DNA of 64,000 nucleotides. Source: Variovorax sp. UMC13. GTDB taxonomy: Bacteria > Pseudomonadota > Gammaproteobacteria > Burkholderiales > Burkholderiaceae_C. The notes beneath the pieces were generated by a model, which worked only from the letters and a program-made list of their open reading frames with translations, was not told where the DNA came from and made no database searches. Shown here piece by piece: positions 28,760-36,874 of this stretch; the stretch's first letter is position 1; every line of letters starts with the position of its first letter. The translations under genes and the position numbers were made by a program. Location of the stretch: assembly GCF_014170375.1 (NCBI RefSeq), contig NZ_LZZW01000017.1, positions 1-64,000 of the forward strand, given 5' to 3'.

Positions 28760-29530
28760 TCAGGCCTCCGTGGCCACGGGCTCGGGGCGCAGCAGCGACA
28801 GGATGTGGCGCTTGGCGTCGTTGAACTCGGGGCTGGTCGGGTCGCGCGGGCGCGGCAGGTCGACCGTGATCATCTCGCGGATGCGGCCGGGCCGTGCCGA
28901 CATCACGGCCACGTGCGTGCCCAGCGCCAGCGATTCGTCGATGCCGTGGGTCACGAAGACGATGGTGCTCTGGCTGTCGCGCCAGATGCGCACCAGCTCG
29001 GCATGCATCTCCATCTTGGTCTGCTCATCGAGCGCGCCGAAGGGCTCGTCCATCAGGATCACCTCGGGGTTCATGAGCAGCGCGCGCGCGATGCCCACGC
29101 GCTGGTTCATGCCGCCCGAGAGCTCGCTCGGGAAATGGTTCTCGAAGCCCTTGAGGTTGACCATCTCGATGAAGTGCTGCGCCTTCTTGCGCCGCAGTTC
29201 CTTGCCCACGCCCTGCATCGTGAGGTGGAAGGCCACGTTCTCCCAGACGCTGAGCCAGGGCATCAGCGTGGGCTGCTGGAACACCACGCCGCGGTCGGCG
29301 CCGGGCGCGCTCACGATCTGGCCGCCCACGCGCACCGTGCCCGAACTGGGCTTGTCGAAGCCCGCGATCAGGTTGAGCAGCGTCGACTTGCCGCAGCCGC
29401 TCGGGCCCAGCAGGCACAGGAACTCGTTGCGCGCCACGTGCAGACTCACGTTGTCGAGCGCCTTGACCGAGCCCTTGCGCTTGGGGTCGTCGAACAGGCG
29501 TGTCGCGCTGTTGATTTCGATCAGGCTCAT
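28760..29530 (-). CDS. ABC transporter ATP-binding protein (TauB/SsuB type)
   Basis: The 256-residue ATPase has Walker A GPSGCGKST, signature ELSGGMNQRVGIARAL, Walker B VILMDEPF and the switch His in FVTHGIDES. It belongs to the nitrate/taurine/sulfonate importer family. It starts one base after the permease gene stops. With the permease and the binding protein upstream it forms a complete importer feeding the hydantoinase operon. Confidence 0.93.
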   Translation of the reverse strand: MSLIEINSATRLFDDPKRKGSVKALDNVSLHVARNEFLCLLGPSGCGKSTLLNLIAGFDKPSSGTVRVGGQIVSAPGADRGVVFQQPTLMPWLSVWENVAFHLTMQGVGKELRRKKAQHFIEMVNLKGFENHFPSELSGGMNQRVGIARALLMNPEVILMDEPFGALDEQTKMEMHAELVRIWRDSQSTIVFVTHGIDESLALGTHVAVMSARPGRIREMITVDLPRPRDPTSPEFNDAKRHILSLLRPEPVATEA

Positions 29531-29531
29531 C

Positions 29532-30395
29532 TCAGGCCTCCTTGGTGGTGCCGCGCTGCCAACGCAGCACGCGGGCGGCGATCAGCTTGATCGCCAGGTC
29601 GCTCAGGAAGCCGAGCAGGCCGATGCTGACCATCGCGGCGATCACGATGTCGTAGCGCAGGAAGTAGTACGAATCCCAGAGCACGTAGCCCACGCCGCTC
29701 TTCACCGCCACCATCTCGGCGGTGACGGTCAGCATCCAGGCCGAGCCGATCGCGATGCGCAGGCCCGAGAAGATGCTCGGCAGCGCGGCCGGGAACACGA
29801 TGTAGCGCAGCAGCTTGCCCGGCGTGCCGCCGGTCATGGCGCCGGCGCGCAGCAGGTTGCGGTCGCAGCCCTTCACGCCGTGGATGGTGCTCAGCAGCAC
29901 CGGGAAGAAGGAACCCAGGAAGACCAGGAAGATGGCAGGCTTGTCGGCGATGCCGAACCAGATGATGGCCAGCGGAATCCACGACACCGGCGGCACCGGC
30001 CGCAGGATCTGCAGCACCGGCTCGATCAGCCGCTCCACCGTGCGCGACCAGCCGATCGCCATGCCGATGCCCACGCCCAGCACCGTCGAGATCGCGAAGC
30101 CCGCGAACACCCGCAGCGCACTCGACGCCACGTCGTGGATCCAGTGCCCGCTGTAGGTCTGCGTGTTGCCGTCGGTCGCGAACACCCAGTCGGCCCAGGC
30201 CACCAGCACCTGCGACGGCGCGGGCAGCAGCGCGGGCGGCAACACCCCCGAGCGCGAGAAGATCTCCCAGCCCACGAGCAGCAGGACCGGCACGATCGCA
30301 CGCTCGATGCGGCCATAGAGCCGCTTCCAGAGCGGAACGGCGGCCACCGGGGCCTGCGCCGCGGGGAGTGAAGTGGATAGCTGTGTCATCTGCAA
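29532..30395 (-). CDS. ABC transporter permease (TauC/SsuC type)
   Basis: The 287-residue inner-membrane protein has about six helices. The EAA-loop region follows AGAMTGGTPGKLLRYIVFPAALP, typical of the taurine/nitrate permease family. The short N-terminal leader is Thr/Ser/Gln-rich. It is separated from the binding-protein gene by 147 bases that hold a hairpin-rich repeat, which could lower expression of the permease relative to the binding protein. Confidence 0.92.
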   Translation of the reverse strand: MQMTQLSTSLPAAQAPVAAVPLWKRLYGRIERAIVPVLLLVGWEIFSRSGVLPPALLPAPSQVLVAWADWVFATDGNTQTYSGHWIHDVASSALRVFAGFAISTVLGVGIGMAIGWSRTVERLIEPVLQILRPVPPVSWIPLAIIWFGIADKPAIFLVFLGSFFPVLLSTIHGVKGCDRNLLRAGAMTGGTPGKLLRYIVFPAALPSIFSGLRIAIGSAWMLTVTAEMVAVKSGVGYVLWDSYYFLRYDIVIAAMVSIGLLGFLSDLAIKLIAARVLRWQRGTTKEA

Positions 30396-30464
30396 AACCT
30401 TTTCTCTTTCAATGCGCAGCGCACACGCGCTGCGTCCCTTCCCCGCCCCTTCGCGGGCACCCGA

Positions 30465-30545
30465 GGAACCGGCTCAGCCGGGCCGCCGGGTGCGCCCCCT
30501 TGAGGGGGAGCGGCTACACGAAGTGAGCCGATCGGGGGTGGGCTA
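30465..30545. repeat. Hairpin-rich dispersed repeat, copy 2
   Basis: This block matches copy 1 at 10106-10192 in the same orientation. Its hairpins are GGCT/AGCC, CCCCC-TTGA-GGGGG, and CGGCT-ACACGAAGTG-AGCCG. The loop ACACGAAGTG is identical to that in copy 1 while the stem differs with pairing kept. The right end supplies the TAG stop of the binding-protein gene. It lies between binding-protein and permease genes of one operon. Confidence 0.72.
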
Positions 30546-31538
30546 GAACCCCAGGGCGGACTTGGGCTTGCCCGTGACCGCCTCGAGGAAGCGGTAGTCC
30601 ATGTTCTTCTCCACCGCAGCGCTCACGTCGGTGTTGATGTACTTGAGGTCGCGCATCATCTTCGCGATGGCCACGGCCGAGGCCCGGTGCATCTCGTAGT
30701 CGGGGTAGAGGTTCGCGACCGCGCCGGTGGCGACGGCCTTGTCCAGGCCCGTGACCTTCTGGATGGTGTCGACGAACAGGGTCTTGTTGCTGCTCATCAG
30801 GTCGTTGACCTTGACGATGGAGCGCACCGTCTCCTCCACGCCCTTGGAGCGCGAGGCGATCACGTCGGAGCGCGTCACGATCAAATTGGTGAGCTTGCCC
30901 GCGGCCTGGTCATAGGGGTAGGCGAAGAGCTTGGCGGCCTTCACTTCGCGGATCTGGGTGGCGAAGGGGTCGACCGAGCAGATCAGCTCGACCTCACCGC
31001 GGCGCAGCGCCTGCACGTGGTCCGAGGGGTTCGGGATGTTGATGAACTGCACGTCCTTGTTGATGTCGATGCCCTGCTTGGCGAAGGCGCCGCGCATGTG
31101 GATGTCCTGCGCATTGCCGCGCGAGGCCGCCACGCGGAAGGGCTTGCCCTGGGCCTTGTAGTCGGCGATCAGCTTCTTCAGGCCGGCCCAGTCGTTCTCG
31201 GCCAGCGGCAGGTCGTTGCCCACCAGGATCTGCGAGCCGCCGTTGATCTGGCCCGAGATCGCCACCACGTCGAAGCCCTTGTCGAGCGCGGTCGCGTAGT
31301 GCAGGTAGGTGACCTGGGCCACGTCGATGCTCTTGGACAGCAGCGCGGTCAGCACGTCGTTGCCGGTGTTGAAGGCGATGGCCTCGAGCTTCACGCCGGT
31401 GGCGTTCTCGGGCGTGAGCGCCAGCGGCGTGCAGTGCGCGCACTTGGCATAGCCGAGCTTGATCGCGTCCTGGGCCTGGCTGGCCATCGGCAGCACCGCG
31501 GCCGCCAGGAAGAAGAGTTGGGCAATGAACTTGAACAT
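30543..31538 (-). CDS. ABC transporter substrate-binding protein (TauA/SsuA type)
   Basis: This is a 331-residue periplasmic binding protein with a Sec signal peptide (FIAQLFFLAAAVLPMASQAQD, cleavage after about residue 22). Segments such as KLGYAKCAHCTPLALTPE and VDVAQVTYLHYATALDKG match the nitrate/taurine-type family. The KCAHC pair of cysteines near residue 35 is unusual and could form a disulfide. It is the first gene of the operon running to 24726. Two TTGTATCCAA palindromes lie 73 and 165 bases upstream. Confidence 0.9.
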   Translation of the reverse strand: MFKFIAQLFFLAAAVLPMASQAQDAIKLGYAKCAHCTPLALTPENATGVKLEAIAFNTGNDVLTALLSKSIDVAQVTYLHYATALDKGFDVVAISGQINGGSQILVGNDLPLAENDWAGLKKLIADYKAQGKPFRVAASRGNAQDIHMRGAFAKQGIDINKDVQFINIPNPSDHVQALRRGEVELICSVDPFATQIREVKAAKLFAYPYDQAAGKLTNLIVTRSDVIASRSKGVEETVRSIVKVNDLMSSNKTLFVDTIQKVTGLDKAVATGAVANLYPDYEMHRASAVAIAKMMRDLKYINTDVSAAVEKNMDYRFLEAVTGKPKSALGF

Positions 31539-31610
31539 GGGTTCCCCGGGATGGTGGATGGCACCGCGATGTCGGTGCCTGCCCCTTGTTCAGCAAATGA
31601 CGTGCCAGCT

Positions 31611-31620
31611 TTGTATCCAA
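31611..31620. promoter_or_regulatory. TTGTATCCAA palindrome, site A
   Basis: This site lies 73 bases upstream of the ABC binding-protein start. The pattern TTGNATNCAA is its own reverse complement, and TTTGTATCCAATC is shared with sites B and C. FCD-type GntR regulators bind palindromes of this general form. Confidence 0.65.
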
Positions 31621-31702
31621 TCCATCCGGACGACCTTCTCCTCTGGGAATGCAGCGGACAGCGGCATCTCCTCTAGGCAACGAAGCCAATGCAGCGCACA
31701 GA

Positions 31703-31712
31703 TTGGATACAA
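31703..31712. promoter_or_regulatory. TTGTATCCAA palindrome, site B (inverted)
   Basis: This is the same element in reverse orientation, 165 bases upstream of the ABC binding-protein start and 82 bases before site A. A near-repeat of AATGCAGCG also flanks this region. Together A and B resemble a two-site operator. Confidence 0.62.
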
Positions 31713-31746
31713 AGTTCCCGCCGATGGTGCGCGATGCACCGGGTCC

Positions 31747-33114
31747 TCACTCCCAGTAGCGCCGCCCCTCGCCACCCCACAGCGCGCGCGAGGCCGCCTC
31801 GGCCTCGGCGCAGACGGCCTCCATGTCGACCTTCGTCGGGCGCCCGTCCTCGACCAGCACCTCGCCCGCCACCACCACCATGCGCACGTCGCGGCCCTGG
31901 CCCGTGTGGACCAGGTTGCCCAGCGGGTTGACGTGCGGGCGCAGGTGCGGCCGGTTGGCGTCGAACACCACCAGGTCGGCCGCCTTGCCCACGGCCAGGC
32001 TGCCCAGCGTGTCGGCCATGCCCAGCGCCTTGGCACCGCCCATGGTGGCCATGTGGAACACATGGTGCGGCTGCCAGCTGTCGTCGACCTTGCCCTCCTG
32101 CACCCGCGCCGTGACCAGCGCCCAGCGCATCAGCTCGACCATGTCGCCGTGCTGCGTGTCGGTGGCCAGCGCCATGTTCACGCCCGCGCGCTGCAGCATC
32201 GGCGTGGGCGCGAGGCGGCCCGAAGTGGCGTTGCACTTCGGGATGTGCACCGCATGCGCCCCGGCCGCGGCCATCTTCCGTGCATCCGACGGCGTGACGT
32301 AGATGCAATGCCCGCCCATCAGCCGCTCGTTGAGCAGGCCCACGTCTTCCAGCACCTCGGTCGAGGTGCGGCCGCTGCGCTCGCGCACCCGGTCGACCTC
32401 GACCTGGCTCTGGCCCAGGTGGGTGCTGACCGTGAGGCCGTGCTGCGCCGAGGCGGCTGCCACTTCCTTGAGGAAGCCGTCGGAGCAGGTGTCGACCGCA
32501 TGTGCCGCCAGGTTGACGCGCACGCGCGGATGGCCGGCCCAGCGTGCGTGCAGCGCCAGGCCGGCCTCGAGCGTGCGCTGGCCGATGGCCGGGTCGTGGT
32601 GCCAGTCGCCATGCGCCACGCGCGCGAAGTCCACGTCGTGGATGCGCCAGCTCGGGCACAGCCGCACGCCGAGCTCGACCACGGCCTCGGTGCTGACGTC
32701 GGCATGCACGAAGTTGTCGCCGATCACGGTCGAGCCGAACAGGAGCGCCTCCAGCGCGCCCAGCCGCGCGAGCGCGCGCGCCTGCGCGGGGTCGACTTGC
32801 GTGCCCTTGGGAATGCCCGGCGTGTACGAGGGCGCGAAGCCCAGGTCGGCCGCCACACCCCGGACCATGGTCAGGATGCCGTGGGTGTGGACGTTGACAA
32901 AGCCGGGCGTGACGAAGTGGCCGGGCAGGCGCAGCGTGCGCGTGGCCTGGTAGTGCGCGGGCGGCTGCGCATCGAGCCAGGTGATGCAGCCGTCGCGGAT
33001 GCCGATGGCGCTGCCCCGGATCTCGGGGCGGGCCGGGTCCGCGGTCAACGCGATGGCGTCGAGCAGCAGCAGGTCGAAGAAGTGGGGCGTGAGGGGTGGT
33101 GCGGCGTGTTCCAT
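31747..33114 (-). CDS. Amidohydrolase family protein (cytosine/guanine deaminase-like)
   Basis: This 455-residue cytosolic metal enzyme has HxH in FVNVHTHGILTMVRG, further ligands in NLAAHAVDTCSD and STHLGQSQVE, and Asp in ATDTQHGDMVE. It belongs to the ATZ/TRZ and S-adenosylhomocysteine-deaminase-like branch of amidohydrolases. It points the same way as the ABC-hydantoinase operon and lies upstream of it; a TTGTATCCAA site stands 32 bases before its start. Shared sites imply shared control. Substrate unknown, probably an N-heterocycle. Confidence 0.88.
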   Translation of the reverse strand: MEHAAPPLTPHFFDLLLLDAIALTADPARPEIRGSAIGIRDGCITWLDAQPPAHYQATRTLRLPGHFVTPGFVNVHTHGILTMVRGVAADLGFAPSYTPGIPKGTQVDPAQARALARLGALEALLFGSTVIGDNFVHADVSTEAVVELGVRLCPSWRIHDVDFARVAHGDWHHDPAIGQRTLEAGLALHARWAGHPRVRVNLAAHAVDTCSDGFLKEVAAASAQHGLTVSTHLGQSQVEVDRVRERSGRTSTEVLEDVGLLNERLMGGHCIYVTPSDARKMAAAGAHAVHIPKCNATSGRLAPTPMLQRAGVNMALATDTQHGDMVELMRWALVTARVQEGKVDDSWQPHHVFHMATMGGAKALGMADTLGSLAVGKAADLVVFDANRPHLRPHVNPLGNLVHTGQGRDVRMVVVAGEVLVEDGRPTKVDMEAVCAEAEAASRALWGGEGRRYWE

Positions 33115-33145
33115 GCCCTTGCCGAAGCAATGGGCATGCCGTGTT

Positions 33146-33155
33146 TTGTATCCAA
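33146..33155. promoter_or_regulatory. TTGTATCCAA palindrome, site C
   Basis: This site lies 31 bases upstream of the amidohydrolase start. TTTGTATCCAATC here is identical to site A over 13 bases. The position fits an operator over the promoter or the transcription start. Confidence 0.65.
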
Positions 33156-33177
33156 TCCTTGTGACGTTCGGCAGGCG

Positions 33178-33651
33178 CTAAGGATGGAACAGGCGGTCGT
33201 CGAACTGGAACGGGTTGCGCTCGACCGTCAGCACGATCGAGGCGAACCTTGCATGGTCCGGGTTGAGCACGAGGTTCGATTCCCCCGGCTCCACCGCCGA
33301 GGGAACCCACAAGCCGAGCGAAGCGCCCGAGGCCCGCCAACGAACGCCCGCATCCTGGGTCCAGGGTTCATCCTCGCGCCAGTGGGCCGGCAGGCTCTCG
33401 AGCGTTCGGACGTCGAGCAGCGCCGCATCGTCCGGCAAGTCCAGCCGAAGCAGCGCCTGGTTGCGCGGCTGCACGCCGTTGCAGTGAACGCGTTTCTCCA
33501 ACTGGCACAGCGCTCGGCTGGCGCCCGCATAGACCACAGGCAGGCCGTCCGGCGGGGTGCGATGCCAGCGCCCGGATTCGAGCGTTGAGCCGAAGGCCAG
33601 CATGGGCAGCGTCAGCCCCTTGCTGCTGCCGATGCGCCAAACCGACGGCAT
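33178..33651 (-). CDS. RES domain toxin
   Basis: The 157-residue protein has the RES-domain layout: VWRIGSS at the start, SGRWHRTP with the invariant Arg, PVVYAGASRALCQLEKRVH with the conserved Tyr and Glu, and VPSAVEPGESNLVLNPDH towards the end with the Ser and Asn-Pro. RES toxins degrade NAD+ in growth arrest. The ATG at 33651 overlaps the stop of the upstream antitoxin gene (TGATG). It is the second gene of a two-gene operon, the usual order for this type. Confidence 0.88.
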   Translation of the reverse strand: MPSVWRIGSSKGLTLPMLAFGSTLESGRWHRTPPDGLPVVYAGASRALCQLEKRVHCNGVQPRNQALLRLDLPDDAALLDVRTLESLPAHWREDEPWTQDAGVRWRASGASLGLWVPSAVEPGESNLVLNPDHARFASIVLTVERNPFQFDDRLFHP

Positions 33652-34217
33652 CAGACGACGCCGCCGTACTCGATCGCGTTGAGGATCTGGCGCACCTTCG
33701 CGCCGCCGAATTCGTTGCTCGCGTATTCCACCGGGGCCTTGCCGTCGAGCAGGTCGTGCGGCCTGGTCATCCATGTCGCGCCGTCCTCGCCGAACACTTC
33801 AGCCGCGCGCACGAACAGTTCGCTCTGGCGCAGCATGCGCTCGGTCACGGCGGCATCGAGCGTCGTATGGGGCTTGGCGCGCGACAGCGTCGACGGCGTC
33901 ACCTGCAGCGCGATGAACAGGTCCTTCTTCTTTTCCAGGCCGGTCGCCTCGAACCACTGCTGGAGCGCCGTCGCCGGCAGGCTCCTGGACGCCCAGTAGG
34001 CGGCTGCGTCGCGGTTGAGGGTGGGCGCCTCATGGTGAAGAAGCGTCGTGAAAAGACGCCTCTTCCGGCTGCCGGGCGCTACTTTCGCGGCGGTGAACGC
34101 ACGCTCGAAGACGTTCTCGAACTTCTTCGCCATGACAACGGCCGCATCCTGCCGTTGCGCGGTCATGGGGGCCGGAGCGGCTTTGGCGACGGAGACAGAC
34201 GTGGAGGGAGTCTTCAT
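33651..34217 (-). CDS. Xre/MbcA/ParS-type antitoxin (DUF2384)
   Basis: This is a 188-residue antitoxin. The middle part has an Xre-like helix-turn-helix region around DLFIALQVTPSTLSRAKP. The C-terminal toxin-binding (DUF2384) segment includes EVFGEDGATWMTRPHDLLDGKAPVEY and ends at AIEYGGVV, whose last residues normally plug the RES active site. I chose the ATG at 34217; later starts are possible. A perfect 11-base inverted repeat lies just upstream. The operon sits between a catabolic amidohydrolase gene and a GntR gene. Confidence 0.88.
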   Translation of the reverse strand: MKTPSTSVSVAKAAPAPMTAQRQDAAVVMAKKFENVFERAFTAAKVAPGSRKRRLFTTLLHHEAPTLNRDAAAYWASRSLPATALQQWFEATGLEKKKDLFIALQVTPSTLSRAKPHTTLDAAVTERMLRQSELFVRAAEVFGEDGATWMTRPHDLLDGKAPVEYASNEFGGAKVRQILNAIEYGGVV

Positions 34218-34239
34218 CCCCTCACGGTAGCACACTTGC

Positions 34240-34265
34240 AAATGCAATGCCATAGCATTGCATTT
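34240..34265. promoter_or_regulatory. Perfect palindrome, autoregulatory operator of the RES/Xre operon
   Basis: AAATGCAATGC (34240-34250) and GCATTGCATTT (34255-34265) form perfect 11-base arms around CATA. The centre lies about 35 bases before the antitoxin start. Xre-type antitoxins repress their own operon through such sites. Confidence 0.85.
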
Positions 34266-34271
34266 ACACCT

Positions 34272-34994
34272 TTATCCGAGCAGCGCCTCCGCCAGGTCGA
34301 TCTCCGGCTCCTCCCGCTCGTGCAGGTTGAGCGAGCGCTCGATGTGGTGCAGGTGCTCGGTCATGAGCGAGACCGCGGCCTTCTTCTGGCCGGCCTCGAT
34401 GGCGTCGATCAGCAGCGCGTGCTCGTCGTTGGGACAGGCGGCCACGGTCGGCGCCTCGAAAGTCAGGATCGCGAGGCAGGTCAGCGGCGTGAGCTCGCGC
34501 ATCATGCGCGCCATGATGCTGCTGCCCGAGAGCTGCGCGAGCTGCACGTGGAACTCGCCCGACAGCCGCACCGCGGCGCGCCGGTCGCCGCTGGCGTGGG
34601 CCTGCTGCTCGCGCTTGAGCAGCGCGCGCAGCTGCTTGACGGCGGTGGGCGCCTTGCCCTCGGCGATACGGTCGATCAGCCGCAGCACGATCGCCGGCTC
34701 GAGCGTGCGCCGCACCTCGAGCACGTCGTGCGCCTCGTCGACACTGGGCGTGGTGACGAAGGCGCCGCGGTTGGGGATCAGCGTGACCAGCTGCTCGACC
34801 GCCAGCCGCTGCAGCACGCCGCGCACCTGCGTGCGGCTGACCGCGAACAGCTCGGCCACGCGCTCCTCCGACAGCTTGGTGCCGGGCAGCAGCCGGTGCT
34901 CGACCACGGCCTCGTAGATGCGCTCGTAGATGTCGGCCTTGGACGCGGCCTTCGCGGCCGGCTGGGCCGCGCGCCGGAGGGTGGAAGAGGCCAT
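34272..34994 (-). CDS. GntR family regulator (FCD/FadR subfamily)
   Basis: This is a 240-residue regulator. The winged helix-turn-helix at about residues 20-85 includes LPGTKLSEERVAELFAVSRT and RGAFVTTPS. The all-helical FCD domain follows, with metal-binding-type residues in FHVQLAQLSG and the final EHLHHIERSL. It is downstream of the AMDase-like gene and the Pot-type binding-protein gene on the same strand. It is a candidate binder of the TTGTATCCAA sites at 31.6 and 33.1 kb, or of the ATTGGCGCCAAT palindrome at 37.06 kb. The ATG at 34994 matches family length. Confidence 0.9.
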   Translation of the reverse strand: MASSTLRRAAQPAAKAASKADIYERIYEAVVEHRLLPGTKLSEERVAELFAVSRTQVRGVLQRLAVEQLVTLIPNRGAFVTTPSVDEAHDVLEVRRTLEPAIVLRLIDRIAEGKAPTAVKQLRALLKREQQAHASGDRRAAVRLSGEFHVQLAQLSGSSIMARMMRELTPLTCLAILTFEAPTVAACPNDEHALLIDAIEAGQKKAAVSLMTEHLHHIERSLNLHEREEPEIDLAEALLG

Positions 34995-35070
34995 GGTGTG
35001 GGCTTGCGTGCGAAAGGAAAAGCGAGGAACGCTCGGATGGTACCCAGAGACGGACTGCCCCGTGCAGGCC

Positions 35071-35805
35071 TCAGTGCAGGCCATGCAGTTCGGTGAACAG
35101 GCTGCCCCAGCCCTCGACCCGCCGCGTGTCGACGCCGCACAGCCGCAGCGCCTTCCACACCGCGGTGCTGACCGTGTCGTACACAGGAATGCCCAGCTCG
35201 GCTTCGAGCGCCGGCACCAGCCGCGCCGCGCGCAGGTTGGTGCAGAAGGTGGAGATGCACTGCGGCGACGCGGCCGCGAGTTCGCGCACCATGGCGCGGA
35301 TCTCGTCGGTCGTGACCTCGGCGAACTCGAAGTTCACGTGGCGGCCCAGGTGGCGTTCGGCCACGCAGTCGTAGCCGCTGGCGCGGTAGTTGGCGACGAT
35401 GCGTTCCTGCACGTCGGCCAGGTAGGGCGTGGCGAGCGCGAAGCGCTTTCGGCGCGACATCGCCATCGCCTCGTTGAAGGCCAGCACCGAGGTGCAGGCC
35501 GGGATGCCCGTCTCGGCGGTGATGCGCGCGCACAGCGCCTCGTCGGTATCGAAGCCGAGCCAGCCCGAGGAGGTGCCGTTCCAGGCGATCACGTCGACGC
35601 GCGCATCGGCCAGCAGCCGCGCGGCCTCGAGGATCGGCTCGATGTCGAACTGGCCCAGCGCCTGGCTGCGCAGCGAGATCTCGGTCACGCGGAAGCGCGC
35701 GAAATGCGCCGACACCTCGGGCAGGCCCGCGACCATGGCCGAGGTCAGCGGCTCGAGCGCGGTGTTGGACGAGGGCGTGAGCATGCCCAGCAGTACACGC
35801 TTCAT
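35071..35805 (-). CDS. Maleate isomerase / arylmalonate decarboxylase-like protein
   Basis: This is a 244-residue cytosolic protein of the Asp/Glu racemase superfamily. It opens with MKRVLLGMLTPSSNTALEP, as maleate cis-trans isomerases do. At the first catalytic position it has Gly in NGTSSG (about residue 77) instead of Cys, while a Cys is kept in TFCTN (residue 188). From memory, Gly plus a GTS motif with a single Cys is the arrangement in arylmalonate decarboxylase. The gene follows the Pot-type binding-protein gene by four bases, so its substrate is probably what that transporter imports. Confidence 0.83.
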   Translation of the reverse strand: MKRVLLGMLTPSSNTALEPLTSAMVAGLPEVSAHFARFRVTEISLRSQALGQFDIEPILEAARLLADARVDVIAWNGTSSGWLGFDTDEALCARITAETGIPACTSVLAFNEAMAMSRRKRFALATPYLADVQERIVANYRASGYDCVAERHLGRHVNFEFAEVTTDEIRAMVRELAAASPQCISTFCTNLRAARLVPALEAELGIPVYDTVSTAVWKALRLCGVDTRRVEGWGSLFTELHGLH

Positions 35806-35809
35806 GCGG

Positions 35810-36874
35810 TCAGACTTTCACTTCGCGGTTGAAGCGGTCGATGTACTCGGCGCGGCGCGGGTTGAGCTTGGCCCAGTCGACGCCATTCATCGCTTCGATG
35901 TCGGCGGTGTTCTTCGCATAGGCCTGCAGCCCTTCGCTGAACACGGCCTTGGAACTCACGGGCGCGACGAAGTACGGCGCGGCCGCCATGCGGGTCTGCA
36001 CCTCGGGGCTCAGCGCGGCGTTGATGTAGGCCGCGGCCAGGTCGGGGTTCTTGGTGTTCTTCACGATGTGCATCACGCTCTTGATGTGGATCCAGCCGGT
36101 GTCCGGCTTGGCCAGCGCCACCGGCACGCCCTTGCCCTGCAGGTCGCCCACGTTGTTGTTGTAGTGGACCGAGATGTCGATCTGGCCCTGCTGGAACAGC
36201 GTGGCGAGCGAGCCCGGGTTGCTGGCCACCGCGCTCACGTTGGGCATCAGCTTCTTGACGAAGGCGAAGGCCGGTTCGAGGTTCTCCTCGCTGCCGCCGT
36301 TGAGGCGCGCGATCTCCACCATCCAGGCCGACATCAGCGTCGAGCCCATGCCCGCCAGGCCCACGCGGCCCTTGTACTCGGGCTTGAGCAGGTCGTTCCA
36401 CGAGCGCGGCGGGTTCTTGATCTTCTCGGTGTTGTAGGCGATGCCGATGATCTGGCCCGACACGAACACGCCCAGGCCGCGCGGGTCGACCAGCTTGGAA
36501 GGCACATCCTTCAAGTAGGGCATCTTGTCGACCGGCACCTTCTCGAAGATGTCCTGCGACAGCGCGGCCAGGTAGGGGCCTTCGTCCAGGATGATCACGT
36601 CGTAGGGTGGGTTGGCCTTGGAGGCCACGAGCTTCGACACCGTGTCGACCGCCAGCGAAGACACCAGGTTGGTCGAGGCACCCGTGGCCTTGGCGAAGGC
36701 CGGCAGCAGGATCGCGCGGTGCGCCGACTCCCAGGCGCCGGGATAAGTGGTGGCCGAGATCGAACGCGATTGCGCATGCACGAGGCCGGTGTGGGCGGCC
36801 AGGTGGGCGGCGCCGAGGCCGGCCGCGCCTTGCAGCAGCTGGCGGCGGGACAAGGGGGTGCTGGAGGTGCTCAT
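35810..36874 (-). CDS. ABC transporter substrate-binding protein (PotD/AfuA-like)
   Basis: The 354-residue periplasmic protein has a likely Tat signal: SRRQLLQGAAGLGAAHLAAH, with processing near VHAQS. The mature part follows the spermidine/putrescine-type binding-protein pattern (TYPGAWE, IILDEGPYLAAL, SWNDLLKPEYKGRVGLA). The ATPase and two permeases of the same importer are divergent at 37192-40013. The next gene downstream is the AMDase-like enzyme. The ligand is not evident; the family includes polyamines, organic acids and phosphonates. Confidence 0.9.
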   Translation of the reverse strand: MSTSSTPLSRRQLLQGAAGLGAAHLAAHTGLVHAQSRSISATTYPGAWESAHRAILLPAFAKATGASTNLVSSLAVDTVSKLVASKANPPYDVIILDEGPYLAALSQDIFEKVPVDKMPYLKDVPSKLVDPRGLGVFVSGQIIGIAYNTEKIKNPPRSWNDLLKPEYKGRVGLAGMGSTLMSAWMVEIARLNGGSEENLEPAFAFVKKLMPNVSAVASNPGSLATLFQQGQIDISVHYNNNVGDLQGKGVPVALAKPDTGWIHIKSVMHIVKNTKNPDLAAAYINAALSPEVQTRMAAAPYFVAPVSSKAVFSEGLQAYAKNTADIEAMNGVDWAKLNPRRAEYIDRFNREVKV

